DNA from: Haliotis asinina
Lineage: Eukaryota; Mollusca; Gastropoda; Lepetellida; Haliotidae
Reading direction: 5' to 3'
Assembly: GCF_037392515.1 (NCBI RefSeq)
Contig: NC_090280.1
Coordinates: 27,843,118 to 27,907,117, forward strand
DNA: 64,000 nt
Position numbers and translations under genes: made by a program. The first letter of the stretch is position 1. Every line of letters starts with the position of its first letter. Below are positions 34,201-43,877 of this stretch, in pieces. The notes beneath the pieces were generated by a model. It was not told the origin of the DNA, ran no database searches, and saw only the letters and a program-made list of their open reading frames with translations.

Positions 34201-36848
34201 TGGGTCTGGTAGGTTGCAGACTTCAACCTAACCATTGGCGAATCTGCAAGATTTGTCAGAGGATCAGGAGCCAATTGTTGACAATGCTGTTTGCCGTTTA
34301 ACCAAGAACTCAGGAATATTCCAGCTATATGCCTGTAAATGCTCAAGTCTTCACAGGCAATCCACGAAACAACAGCACTGGCATCAATCTTCGTAAATAT
34401 GATATGATGTCATGTCATTAAGGGATTGTTTGCATTCTAAGCTGCATCTATCCCAATTGTGTACATAGATGCTCATGCTGTTCATCACTGGACTGTATGG
34501 TCCAAAAACTCAGTTATTTACAGACGGTTGCCATAGCTGGGATAGTGCTGAGTGTGGCGTAAAATCTTCATCATGGTCAATATCACATCTACTACACGGA
34601 TAAACCTGGCTCAGAAAACATGTGAGATAAAATCTCACATGGGATCAAAAGCATGAGATTTTTTCAAATCGTATGAGATTTAACTGTTCATGATCGTTAA
34701 GAAGAAAAAGAGTACAAGACAAATAAGACATTGTCAAGCAATCAAGCAATGAATTCTGAAGTCTGTAGATCTACTAGCATCACCATTGGTGTCTGCATTC
34801 TGGTTGTCATTAAGGTCAACGACTTAACTCTTTTAACACAAGTCAACCAGAGGCATATACTGCCAACTATCAACTCTGAGGTCATAGATGAAGTTTCTGT
34901 TTATCAAGAGGAAATATCAACTTATAAATCATTATTGCTACTGCATATCATACACCACTTGAAAGGACTAATCTTACTGTTTATAAATATGAAAGTTATT
35001 TTTTTCATATTTTTCACATAATACGACAACAACTTATATAACTTAATTTTTAATGAAAATGCAGGCATAGACATTTATGTCTCGATGAACCACGGAGGAA
35101 GAAAAACCTGGTGCGTTTTTTCTTCTATTTGTAACAAGTCATGACATCCCCTTCACTTTTTCTTTCATATGTTCATTTATACACGATCAGAAAATTATTC
35201 TAGAAAAATTTCTGAAGTATTATGTATGGTTGTGTATTTCCCAATATCAGTGGCAATTCGCTTGGTAACTTGATACAACAGCGTGACAAACCCTCCGTTT
35301 TAAAATCTTTGTCTGATAATGAATAACATGTGAGGCGATTCATTTGGTGGCTCTGAACATCAACAAAATGACTATCCTTGCCAAGAGTATTTTCAGTTGT
35401 AAGAAGCGGTTTTATTGGATAAACATTGGTTTCTAATGACGCTTTTTAGCCTCAGTCTACAGTAAGGATCGTGATTGGTCAAAATCAGACAAGTGACCTA
35501 AGTCAGGCAATCAGATAACAGCAATGGATACTGTTTCCCCCTACCCCCCACAAATGAAAAAGAATGACATGACATGGTCGCGCAATCAAGATTGAAATAG
35601 TAAGTTATAATGTTTGTTAGACAACTTTTATGAGTACTGTTGTTGATTTTATTCTTCAGTTTATGTGATCTGTTTCATTATATCCTCTACGCATTGTTGA
35701 TTTGCTCACTGAGAACTCGGATATGGACCAGTTGCCAAAGCGTGTGTGTGAGAATAATGTTTTTTCAATAACAATGCGGAAAATAGTTTACAATTCTAAT
35801 CTTGTCGATAAAATATGGCCATCTGAAATGTAATAAGTGTTGACAGGCATTATGAAGAGTGATAGATTTGATAAATGAATCATATGTTAGTTAGGTGCCT
35901 AAAAGTATAAATCATTTTTATGCAACTACTGACTGGTCAGTATCATACAGGTGAGCAGGATGCGATTTTAAATCGCTGCAGGTAGATTTGAGTGTGATTT
36001 TAAAGCAACTGGTGCGAGAAAATTGTGATATCGTGGCCCAAGTCAATCCCTGCTACTATGACATGAAATTGAACTCACTCTAAACTATATGCAATGATAT
36101 TTTAGACAGAAGATGTGTTGTGGTGACCTGGATGTTATTAGAAACCAACAGCATAAAACACCCAAAATTCTTTAGTCATTTCAGTTGCTTCTGAACATCT
36201 GCATGTTTAATGAACAGAGTACCTAAACATGTTTTGAACTAAGGTTCTCAAGCGCTACTGCCAGGGGTTGACAATAACAATTAAGTACAATTAAGGTTAC
36301 ATTATGATGTTGAATGGTTAAAATATAATTTAAGAATGAAAAAGTCAAATAGGCTATTTATTTATCAGTGACAATAGTGTCCTAACTTTCGTTGGTGTAA
36401 CATGAGCGGATGTCACAAATAAACGAACAAATGCGTATCAAATTGTTTACTTTTGAATGTTCAGAAGTAAACACGGGCCAAGGCGTAACAACGAAAATAA
36501 CGGCCTCTTAAATGGTAAAATTGGTCAGAAGCTGTGATGTTCCATACCAGTCTTTCTCCTCCTGAGTGACAAGTGCTGAACGAGATCCTGTCTGGTTAAT
36601 ATTCGCAAAAGTTCTAAAATATGCTTGAAATTCGATTCGTCGATTCTGCCCAACCTCTCCAAGCTCAAGAGAAAACTATAGCCATCTTTGGCTTGGAGAA
36701 AGAAATCGTTCGCATGGTAGAGACCTCCGTAGATGAATGTTAAAGCTTTAATGTCGTCTGGTGTAAGCTGATCTCCGACAATGCGGAACATTTCATGTAG
36801 GGCCAAAGCATCGCCAACATTTTTCCCGTCGGAGACGATGGACGCCAT
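22164..36848 (-). CDS. DEDD: Death effector domain-containing protein DEDD (complete, 4 exons)
   Basis: Nuclear/nucleolar death-effector-domain protein. The vertebrate homologue links caspase-8/-10 death signalling with transcription and cell-cycle control (family knowledge). Coding exons in gene order: 36848-36548, 34070-33807, 29700-29446 and 22273-22164. All have GT-AG borders and internal phase 1, giving 309 residues against about 318 in human. The death effector domain is residues ~15-97, with HEMFRIVGDQLT and the RxDL motif in LTRQDLVQHL. The middle has a basic patch VKRRKTRTSIRKCER (~146-160, likely nuclear localisation) and an acidic stretch. The C-terminal block 189-309 is nearly colinear with vertebrate DEDD (for example KSRDLGSIICDIKFSELTYL and SLKQAVGHEAIKLLVNVDE). 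The start has a good context (AAAATGG); an in-frame upstream ATG at 36908 is less likely. DEDD2 is the alternative, but the C-terminus reads closer to DEDD. The last intron hosts a DIRS element. Confidence 0.96.
22517..22718. repeat. DIRS downstream inverted terminal repeat
   Basis: 202-bp reverse complement of 27861-28062, with no difference seen by eye. It includes a palindromic 'gggcccccacccgggcccc' core. The outermost 40 bases (22477-22516) are not shared with the other end, as usual for DIRS ends. Confidence 0.93.
22755..22850. other. DIRS internal complementary region
   Basis: The left half is the reverse complement of the element's outer left end ('aattcataacctctacaggt'). The right half is the reverse complement of its outer right end ('tttttcagaagaagtcctcc'). 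The two ends are thus joined head to head inside the element. This is the hallmark of DIRS elements and is thought to template completion of a circular intermediate. Confidence 0.9.
22990..25689 (-). CDS. DIRS polymerase region (reverse transcriptase, RNase H, tyrosine-recombinase-like)
   Basis: Part of the DIRS element. In an 899-residue open stretch, the reverse transcriptase lies at ~95-275 (LTSIDLKDAYLHVPMH, and PYLDDW with the YxDD centre). RNase H lies at ~385-505 (SIQTDASLTGWGG, NVLELRAV, LEMDNQTAM, NVRADALSR). A connecting segment with AFPPLPLIPRVL resembles the methyltransferase-like part of DIRS proteins, and a tyrosine-recombinase-like part starts at ~655. Treated as a mobile-element fossil. 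Confidence 0.85.
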   Translation of the reverse strand: MQVNPNQAVGALPTSGIHCLLPNLPVGGRLSHFLSDWEKVTSNPWVLSTLRDGHLPLWKREPPPFSGIQLTPVPVVPEKAEVLRAEVQSLLDKAAIEVVPGGQEQEGFYSTYFLVTKKDGGFRPILNLKRLNTMLQVPSFKMETLRSVISSVERGDWLTSIDLKDAYLHVPMHPEFRKYLRFSFDGVCYQFRVLPFGIATAPRVFTKLMLIPAQVARSQGRCCHPYLDDWLIRALAAHLSQDATFAIMCILTRLGWIINLKKSDLVPTQDLIFLGRTVRHSERHSLPVAGSDLQSSEICYAIPRVPLGFGSGLAPVARQHGSDVVWARLRMRPIQYALARMWSHGRSYEMILLTPEWLLPHLRWWTVVGNLSRGLRLDAPSPTLSIQTDASLTGWGGVLGACSVSGLWLRHETRLHINVLELRAVRLVFQHFRETVRGCVVRLEMDNQTAMTYILKQGGTVSPSLLEEAWHFLQWCDRFNVRVCPVYLPGVDNVRADALSRRVLAPHEWMLHREIFGIISRLFGSFQVDLFASGRMNQIPVFCSRIPDPRAIAQDAFQLDWTDRVLWAFPPLPLIPRVLSQLPTQPARLLVLLAPLWSSQSWFPVMMRFLALPPVLLPFRPDLLSQNRAPHPNPRIQWVAWPLSGIASKRAEFLHQLQTQFWLRGGIRQTFNMRIDYARWCVNRGILDPFSSTLVEVLEFLQSRLESGLAASTIRGYSTAILAFHIPVDGALLGQHPLVQRFLAGVDRIRPTVRRISPPWDLSVVLDWLSGPLFHELSSLSLRLLTWKAAFLVAVTSGRWVGDIHAMSADPALTVFHKDRVSIRPPDSYRPKIAGAFHVTAPIELPKLMQPPSPGTSLRRAHVLDVRKTLRAYIKRTADIRKDNQLFCCLSALCCHAPA
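25707..27472 (-). CDS. DIRS gag-like region (broken)
   Basis: Upstream part of the DIRS element. It begins with a Cys-rich segment typical of DIRS gag proteins (CLRCLAEEAHDEQGCTMC) and ends in a Lys/Gly-rich tail (RKGKGRGKGKAAA) suited to nucleic-acid binding. Broken, with a few breaks. Confidence 0.7.
27861..28062. repeat. DIRS upstream inverted terminal repeat
   Basis: Reverse complement of 22517-22718. The remaining outer end (28063-28079) is unique to this side and reappears, inverted, in the internal complementary region. Confidence 0.93.
28196..28345 (-). repeat. SINE family A copy
   Basis: Lies just outside the DIRS element in DEDD intron 3. 'agcaatattcctgcaaaatc', 'tgtacgcatgtggggattga' and 'tggtgtgacaaactctttaa' mark a worn, nearly full copy. 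Confidence 0.7.
29446..29700 (-). CDS. DEDD: DEDD exon 3, conserved C-terminal block
   Basis: Encodes IRLRVRAEYCQHENALDG, FSNKPELIERQFEKF and DAFWRDYINGSLLEALKG, ending FIT. The donor gtgggt is weaker than consensus but fits the phase. Confidence 0.96.
31832..31978 (+). repeat. Dispersed repeat family E, copy 1
   Basis: 'aaaggtcacatgcaaccaaa' followed by 'acacataattaaaacagtta' and 'gcaaatcaaaagtgcaat'. It matches 49893-50040 in the third gene's intron. The copies diverge right where the neighbouring hairpin begins. Confidence 0.75.
31979..32130. repeat. 152-bp near-perfect hairpin (foldback)
   Basis: The left arm starts 'ctactgtgtttgaaaatcag' and is matched base for base over about 48 bp by the reverse complement of the right arm, which ends at 32130. 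The match continues with a few mismatches to a GC-rich centre 'cgcgcagcagcgcg', itself a small hairpin. It may be a foldback transposon inserted in repeat E, or the palindromic body of that repeat. As intron RNA it would form a long duplex. Confidence 0.9.
33807..34070 (-). CDS. DEDD: DEDD exon 2, linker with basic patch
   Basis: The acceptor gttgacag is followed by VEPDPVDEYLEN, aligning with the vertebrate CPDLVDKYLEE. It then encodes a Ser-rich, basic and acidic low-complexity linker ending KKKVTC, with donor gtgagt. The linker is the least conserved part of the protein. Confidence 0.92.
34071..36547 (-). other. DEDD intron 1
   Basis: Contains a family-B repeat (34465-34566) and a short palindrome (34618-34640). 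The rest is AT-rich with no recognised feature. Confidence 0.8.
34465..34566 (+). repeat. Repeat family B copy
   Basis: 'gatgctcatgctgttcatca', 'ctcagttatttacagacggt' and 'gctgagtgtggcgtaaa'. Confidence 0.7.
36548..36848 (-). CDS. DEDD: DEDD exon 1, death effector domain
   Basis: Starts MASIVSDGKNVGDALALHEM and covers essentially the whole death effector domain, including FLLSLERLGRIDESNF. The donor is gtatgg, and codon 101 is split after its first base. Confidence 0.93.
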
Positions 36849-37309
36849 TTTGGAGATGAAGAAAATATGACCCCGCAGTGAATATTTATCACCGTAACAT
36901 ATGATCATAAAATGCGTATTTTATTTATAAGCAAACTCATGTGAGCGGCCTAAAAAAGACACAATTGAAATCGTTGAGCTTTGCTTTCAAGTCTTTTCAA
37001 CAAATCAATTAGCGAAGAGGCACACTCTCCGAGGCTAGACACTGCTTTACCGACAACTGGAAGTTAGTGCAACAAATACCGTTTTTTTCTTGGATTCACT
37101 GGGAGTGGATGTCGAACTGTGAAATCTTCAGTTGTAACATGTCAGTCTGTGTGGCTTAAATACGACAACAAGCAACGATTACTCTATTTGTCACCATTCG
37201 TTAATTAATTATGACATGTTCTGTAGGCTTCAAACAATTTTCACGACTGCTCAAAACGAGATGTTGTGGCCTAATCATCAATCACAATATTCCCGTGAAA
37301 ATTCGGAGG

Positions 37310-37590
37310 AATAGAGAAAGAAATTTTGAAGAATTATGTTCAGAATTTATTTTGACAAATTATATTCAAGGAAAGAGAGATTTTGAAGAATTACATACGG
37401 ACAGATTTTGAAGAATTATATTCAGAGAAAGAGGGCTTTGAACCATTATTTTCAGAGAGACATCGAGATTTTGAATAATTATATTCAGAAAGACAGATAT
37501 TTTAAAGAATCATATTCAGAGAAAGACAGATTTTGAAGAGTCACATTCGGAGAGAGGGAGAGAGATTTTGAGGACACATATTCACAGAAA
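37310..37590. repeat. Degenerate ~33-bp tandem repeat, about 8 copies
   Basis: The unit resembles 'gattttgaagaattatattc' followed by 'agagaaagaca'. Copies vary in length and sequence, suggesting an old array. Confidence 0.7.
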
Positions 37591-37640
37591 GGAATCTAAT
37601 TGCCAATGGAGCAGCTAACGCAGTGCTCACAGATGAGCAA

Positions 37641-37795
37641 GGAGTGATTGAGTATTGTTTTACGCGTGGGCACAGCTACCAATATTCCAGCAGTATCACT
37701 ACAGGGCACACAGTAAATGGGCTTCACATTGGGAATATAATCCTGGATCTTCAGCGTTGCAAACAGACGCTTTAATAACAGTCTACCACACCGCT
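37641..37795 (-). repeat. SINE family A copy
   Basis: 'gagtgattgagtattgtttt', 'caatattccagcagtatcac' and 'aaatgggcttcacattggga', with a worn head. Confidence 0.7.
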
Positions 37796-38539
37796 TCCAA
37801 AGCAAGGAAGAAAGGCCCTGATTCTGGCCTCGCGTTAACTTTAGTTGTAGTTGTCGCCGTGACGCGATGTCTTAGTACGTAGTGATGATGTGCATTCGTG
37901 AAAGAAGAAAACTGACGTACAAAAATCTACAGACATTTGCACAGGGATTGTTTATAACCCCACCCATACAGCCCCAAAACAAACATGATTATTTTGAAAA
38001 TATTCCCACAAACCCACAAACACCGTGTCTGTGTGGTATACATTTTATTAATAAAATCCTGAAACATCTTGCATGTGTTTTTCCTCCCTACGTAAGTTTA
38101 TGATGAACTCAATACAAAATATCAATGCTGCCAGCGCTTTTTGTGATATGACCACATATGCAAATTAATCCTATGTGTATGAAAACTAAAACCATTTAAA
38201 CACAGATACATTCGTGGATATCCATGCATATCCCCTTCAGCTTTAGCAGGTAGGCAATTCTGCCTCTAGCTGATCCTGGCTCTCATCCTTGATGTCCTGA
38301 CGTTGTCATGGTAGCGGATCGGAACTGTTATGGCGATATGTGAGAAGTCCAGTTTGTACCCGTAGCTCATCCAATGCTTCTCCAGCCTTCCCTTGAAGCA
38401 GTTGATGGTTTGTTCACATCCTTGGTGCGCGAAATGTGAGAAGTTAAGCCTCAGATATGTTTTCCATTGCTTCAGTTCTATTTTGTAGCTGTGCTATCCT
38501 GTTGAACTTTACTTCATCGTTTGGAATATGCTCACGACT

Positions 38540-38745
38540 CTTGTATATCTTTCATTTCATGCATCGTGTCGCCTATCAACCTTTTGTATCTAAGGTTCGT
38601 GAGACGTAGTTTTGTCTTTCTCTTGCCTAGTCTTTCCTCGTAAATTAGGTCCCTTACCTGTGCCGGCACCCTCGTTGCTGTTCTTTTTACCTCTCTGTTA
38701 TATATCTTTGTCTTTTTCTGACAATTTATTACCCTTGTACATGTG
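38540..38745 (-). mobile_element. LINE fragment, C-terminal end of reverse-transcriptase protein
   Basis: A minus-strand reading contains RVPAQVRDLIYEERL, then LTNLRYKRLIGDTMHEMK. It matches the 'YEERL..L.L..RR.RGDMIE.YK' signature near the C-terminus of jockey/CR1-like LINE polymerases. It is followed by stops; only this short part survives. Confidence 0.6.
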
Positions 38746-38821
38746 GTAACAAACCGCCGTCTCTCTCCTCAACTAAGAGGTTGGTAGGAAACGTTTTTAG
38801 TGCTGGCAGAATGAGAAGTTA

Positions 38822-39169
38822 CCATTTGACTTTGACATACAGGTGATGTGATATGAGGTCCAAGATTGTTTCACTTATTTCCCAGACTTGCGACTGCACA
38901 CATGTGATGTGCGCGTAGTCCTTGAAAGGGATGTAGTTAGTGCTACATGAATAGATCCAGTTCTCATCACCATTTACTTGATAGAACAAGAATTAGCTAG
39001 GAAAAGTGGGGATAATATATTTGAAGTTGATGTGCCTGTCTAATGCTAGTTTCGTATGGTTATACCTCTGTGATACTCTGACATGGATTTCCGGGGCAGA
39101 AAGTCTAATGTCCACGTATCCATCCAAACCAATGAAAAACAATTGTGCGAAGCAGCTGTAAAATCTAAA
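38822..39169 (-). pseudogene. Unidentified decayed coding stretch
   Basis: On the minus strand, one reading stays open over most of 116 codons with a natural residue mix (for example SAPEIHVRVSQRYNH and VNGDENWIYSCSTNYIPF) and is interrupted about once. It lies upstream of the LINE piece in the same orientation. I do not recognise the family: it could be an unusual part of the same element, a captured gene or an old virus copy. Confidence 0.4.
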
Positions 39170-39299
39170 TCATCAATGCTGTACGACGGCAGTTTTCTGT
39201 GATCAGCATGGAGGCGGATCCAGAATTTACAAAGAGGGTTGAGGTGGTGTATTGATTACGTCGTCATAAAGGTTGATGACGGCATATCTTGGTTAAGTT

Positions 39300-40290
39300 A
39301 CATATTTAGTACGCCATGGTCACCACTGGCAGCAACTACTTCTCGGCACCGTCTCGGTACAGACTGCATACGTCTACGAAGTCGCTCTTGCGGAATTCTT
39401 CCCTACTCTTCCTGCAGTGCCGTGACCAGCTGTGGAAGTGTCTCAGACGCGTTTTGACTTTGACGTACACGTCGGCTGCTTTCATCCCATAGGAATTCTG
39501 TCGGGTTTAGATCAGGTGATCGGGAAGGTCAGGGCAAGACAATGACTTTGGAACTGGCGAAACAGCTGACCGTGACGCGTACTGTATGTGAAGTAGCTTT
39601 GTTAAGCTGGAACAACTCCCACTTGTCGGTCCATAATTGGAGGCATGTGGCGTGCAAGGACTATGTTGATGCACCGATTTGAAGTCAGATTCCACTAAAT
39701 CAGATCGTTTTTTGTGTGCTGGATACACTACCCTATACCATGACGCTGTCATCACCGAATCTGTGGACCTGTCGAATGCATTTAAGGTCAAAACGTTAAT
39801 TTCTCCGTCAGTAAAGATGACATTGTGATTTCACTGAACCAAACGCACCTACAGTTTGTTCCAGTTAAGGACTCTACGACACCACCGCAAGCGATTGCAC
39901 CAATGGAAGTCTTTCAAAACGGAGTCGACAGCCGCTCTCATTGGTCGAATTCCCACTTCACGCAGTCGATTGCTGACACTTTGGTCGGAGAGTCTTCTCA
40001 AACTAGGGATGCGTTCGATGTCTTTACACCTGTGGCATGACGATGACGCATGTGAGCAATTCGGAGGTAGCGGTTGGGCTTGGACGGTTGCTTCTCGGGC
40101 GATCTTGGACGGGATTGGTCTGCAAGAAGCGATCCAAAAGGCGACATATGGTGCTCTGATGAATGTCGGGCAACTGTATACTCAGATTCAAGGCGGCCTA
40201 AAGCGATATTTCGATTGGTGGTCGTCGCATGATGAGTTTCTGGCTCTTTTCCAAGCACAAACGAATGACAAAATTTAACACAACGATTGC
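39300..40290 (-). mobile_element. Decayed Tc1-like DNA transposon
   Basis: Minus-strand pieces of a Tc1 transposase in the right order, N- to C-terminal: GRLESEYTVAR (helix-turn-helix region), LSDQSVSNRLREVGIRPMR, then SPDLNPTEFLWDE, which holds the last two acidic residues of the catalytic triad region, and finally QSVPRRCREVVAASGDHG at the C-terminus. The pieces sit in different frames with several stops (one before the catalytic part, one in LQEE-stop-GRIPQ), so it cannot encode an active enzyme. Terminal inverted repeats are not evident. Confidence 0.88.
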
Positions 40291-41346
40291 CTTTTTATAG
40301 GTATCGATACCGCATGCTTTTCTGCTTACTTCAACGTGCATGCTCTTTTGCATTTTTCTACGTTGCGTTTCGGCCAATATTTCTTCCGACGCTTCTAAAC
40401 CACACGTTTATTTCACATCAAACGGAAAAGTTAAAATTGTCCCGTTTGGGCACTGAAGCTGATCATTGACACAAAGATGGCGTTTTGCAAAGAAATAGTA
40501 TATTTGTATTGTTTTGTGCCGCAACTACGTGAGTCCAATACATGTATTCTAAAAATCACCAATGCGTCCTAAATTTATGTCATTCATTCATTCATTCATA
40601 TGTCATGTTTATTTTGAGGTAGCTCAAAGGTCAAAACACTCAAATCATTTACAATATATTTATTAATTACTAGCAACTTAAAATATGCTACAAACGAAAA
40701 GTATGTTGTGTTTGGGCATTTGAATCATACACAGTGCTTGCTTTTCGCAGGTTTTGACACTGTTTCATTTCACTCAAACTCAAGAAATATTTAATCACTT
40801 GCTTCACCGCAAACTCTAATTAACTCCCATTGACCACACATAAATTTGGATTTACCTTAGGATATCAGTAACAGCACCACGTTTAAGTTACTGTCAACGT
40901 TTAGGGTGTTCCTATCAATGTTTGTAGCATACATTTTTCGATAAACCCCAGAAACCCCAGCTATTGACGCTGCCACGTATCTACAGGGTATCAGAAGATC
41001 ATGAGTGGATACAGCCCTGTGTGCGTGCGGGCGTGCATGCGTGTGTGTGACCACTTGCAGTCTTACATGCCTTCAGTAAACCGAGTAAGTTCCTATTTTA
41101 CCCATTTAGCTTCTATATTTGGGAAACTGCACTGGCGACCACCGTCAACACAGAAACCCACATTTGGTAAAATGATGTGAACCACTATGACGTCTTCAGC
41201 TATGACGCCGTTTCTAGGGTGACGTTATTTCGACCCTACGTCACAATGTATTTCAAATGACGTGAACAATGCGTGTGATGTACAATCGACATGTGCATTA
41301 GTACTAGTGAGTATAAAATGATAACTGGTATATAATAAATACTGGT

Positions 41347-42185
41347 ATGGTATTATTACGGGATATGTATAGTATTTTATTTATTACACACCCAACATTT
41401 GTTAACCCAAAGAAGGTTATCGACACAGGAGCACCGCAAGGTTGTGCGATGACACCAGTTCTGTTCATTCTATACGCCTATGACTGCATTAGCTTAGAAA
41501 ATAACTGTATAAATGTGAAGCGTGCTGATGATGCAGCCATTTATGTTCATAAGTATGACTACGAATCAGAGCGAGGATGCAGTGATCATGTGAAGAATTT
41601 CACATCATGGTGCACAGAGAATCATTTGATTTTAAATGTCAAAAAGGTTGCTGAAGAACTGTGTATTGATTTCAGAACAAACTCCCGAACAGTACCACCT
41701 TTGAGACAATTGCTGAATACAAGTACATGTACCTTGGAACGTTCATTGATTGCAGGATAACGTGGAACAACAACGCAGATGCACTGGTCAATGTCAACAA
41801 CACCTCCATCTAATGCGCAAACTGTGATCTTTTAATGATTCCCAGTCTGCAATAGTGTTGTTTTATACCTCTCTCATTCAGAGTATACTTACTCTTTCTT
41901 CTCAATGCTGATGCTGGTTCGAGCCTCTTTCAGTAAAAAGCAAATACAAATTACAAATAGAAATTGTAAATACAGCTATTAAAATAGCCCGGGTCACTTT
42001 CGATAATATTTCACTGAACGGGAAGTAATTCCAACATCTGAAAAACTCAATAACGGCACAAGGCATTTTTGTATATCTGAGTTTAAGCTTTTACCGTCGG
42101 GCCGCCGCTACACGGTGCCAGTCACACAAACTAAACAATTTCGAACGTCTTTTGTACCTTAAAGTATTGCATTTCTAAACATAGG
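41347..42185 (+). mobile_element. Decayed LINE reverse transcriptase fragment (CR1/Rex1/L2-like)
   Basis: The first 137 residues are open: TGAPQGCAMTPVLF (RT block 4), RADDAAIYV (a catalytic block normally reading FADD or YADD) and FTSWCTENHLILNVKK. Further pieces follow in other frames: EYKYMYLGTFIDCRITW and LPSGRRYTVPVTQTKQF. Endonuclease and the 5' end are absent, several frameshifts and stops are present, and no 3' tail is clear. The 'TGAPQG' and 'LPSGRRY' motifs point to the CR1/L2/Rex1 group. Confidence 0.85.
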
Positions 42186-43840
42186 TTGAATGCTAGCGGT
42201 CGAAATAGCCTGACCGCACAGGACGGGTTTTTTTCAACACGGACTGTCAGAGTGTCAAATTTACCTGCCCGACGGTCGAGTTGAATTTTTATTATTTACA
42301 AGTTATAACTACCTAGTTAATTACATGAAGTAAATTTTTAATTTTTTTGTGGGCGGGTAATTTTTAGTCAGGGCAGGCAAGTTTACCAACTAACCGGCCC
42401 TGTGGTCTGACTGTAATCTGTGGGAATTTCATACCCTGTAAATGTCCAGTTGTCATGTTATTCATTTAATTATTTTTCAACACACGTTTATCTCTTAGTA
42501 ATTTCATATTTTATGTTGTTGTTCATTTGTATCTTTGTCAAGCAGTGTGATTCAAAACAAATTCATTTTAGGGTAATAAAGTACGTTTGTCCGCCATTGC
42601 AAAGTAATATCTCTTACTTACAAAACGAGTGCATTACACCGTCATAAAAGACATCACGCATATGAATACATTTCATTTGATTGGCTGCTGCAAAAATGCA
42701 TAAATATTTTTATTGATAATGGACGCTGTTTGAGTTTTTGTTTGTTTTTCTTTGAGAAGAAGAAGAAAATACTTTTATTTGTGTGCGACATGTTCTAAAT
42801 AAAACATAAGAAGATAATTTAAAACGCACAGTGAAATATAACATCTATCCATTAGCCTGTTAGACACAAAACACTACAGTTTACTTAAAACAGATAGTAG
42901 TGAAGAAGTGAATAATATATCACTGCTTTATAAACAACAGTAGGGAGAGAAAAGAGAGGGATAACAACAGGCCAGTCGAGGCGGGGAAGTGGATTATGTC
43001 GCGTTGTATGTTTTGTTCAGCCGTTCACTGTGACGTCATTAATATTTAACATAGGCCCCATCCATAAGATGTATGGAGAAACTGAATTCTTTATGTTCAC
43101 TCTTTCAAAATATACCACACAGTTTTCGTCTTTGCCGCCCTAATCATTCAGTGTCAGTATAATGTGACGTGGACTTGTGAGTGATCTTATTTTTGTAAGA
43201 TTCAGTTCATCATTAATCTAAAGGAAAATGCGTGGTGATTGCGTGGGATGTGGAAGTCATTCATTCTAGTGTCCCTTTAAAATTGTTCTGATGCTGACAT
43301 TAGTTTGACACAACTGAAATGTATTTAAGAAAATCAATAACATTAATGACCTCAACGCTGTTTTTCTATTTTATTTAGCAGTTGGGTGTTACTGTTTGTT
43401 ATTCCAAACAGACGATTTAATATGAATTCACATTCCTGCAAATTAGCATTATAATACATAGACGCGCAGCTGTAAAATCGAGTGATAATATGAGTAAACG
43501 TGCCTATATTTCACAGGGAGAAAATGCATTCAGTTCAGCAGAGGGCCGGCCATGACACATTAAGCATTTACTTGTTGTTAGGAGGATAGCACACTGGGAC
43601 AATTTATTCATCGGCACATTTCGGAATAATAAAGTAGTTTCGATTTTCTCAGCCAGGGTTTGATTATAAGCGTAGAAGATTTTCTCAGGCGGAGTTTAGG
43701 AAGGTATACTTTGTTTTTCAATACCCTTTTGATGCTATGACGTGTGATACCTTCAACAGACATTTGTGATTGTGCATATTTAGAGCTAATTAGTTTCCGT
43801 AGTGCGCCGGAGACTAATTTGTAGGATTTTATTATTCAAA

Positions 43841-43877
43841 ATGGCGGAGCACGCGTCGTCCCCAAATGAAAAGCCAG
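43841..43877 (+). CDS. Unnamed gene exon 1
   Basis: Twelve codons plus one base (MAEHASSPNEKP and a split Gly), with donor gtaata. The preceding 40 bases have no in-frame ATG. The ATGG context and the Ala-Glu start are typical of a true translation start. Confidence 0.65.

Larger units (their letters stand above)
36849..43840. other. Intergenic region between the divergent DEDD and unnamed-gene starts
   Basis: Must contain both promoters, but no core element can be placed. Contents described separately: 33-bp array, SINE, LINE pieces, Tc1-like fossil and an unidentified open stretch. 42190-43840 is AT-rich with nothing recognised beyond short palindromes. Confidence 0.6.

Noticed and set aside
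36849-36908. Upstream in-frame ATG extending DEDD by 20 residues
   Set aside because: The extension has no counterpart in vertebrate DEDD, and the ATG at 36848 has the better context.
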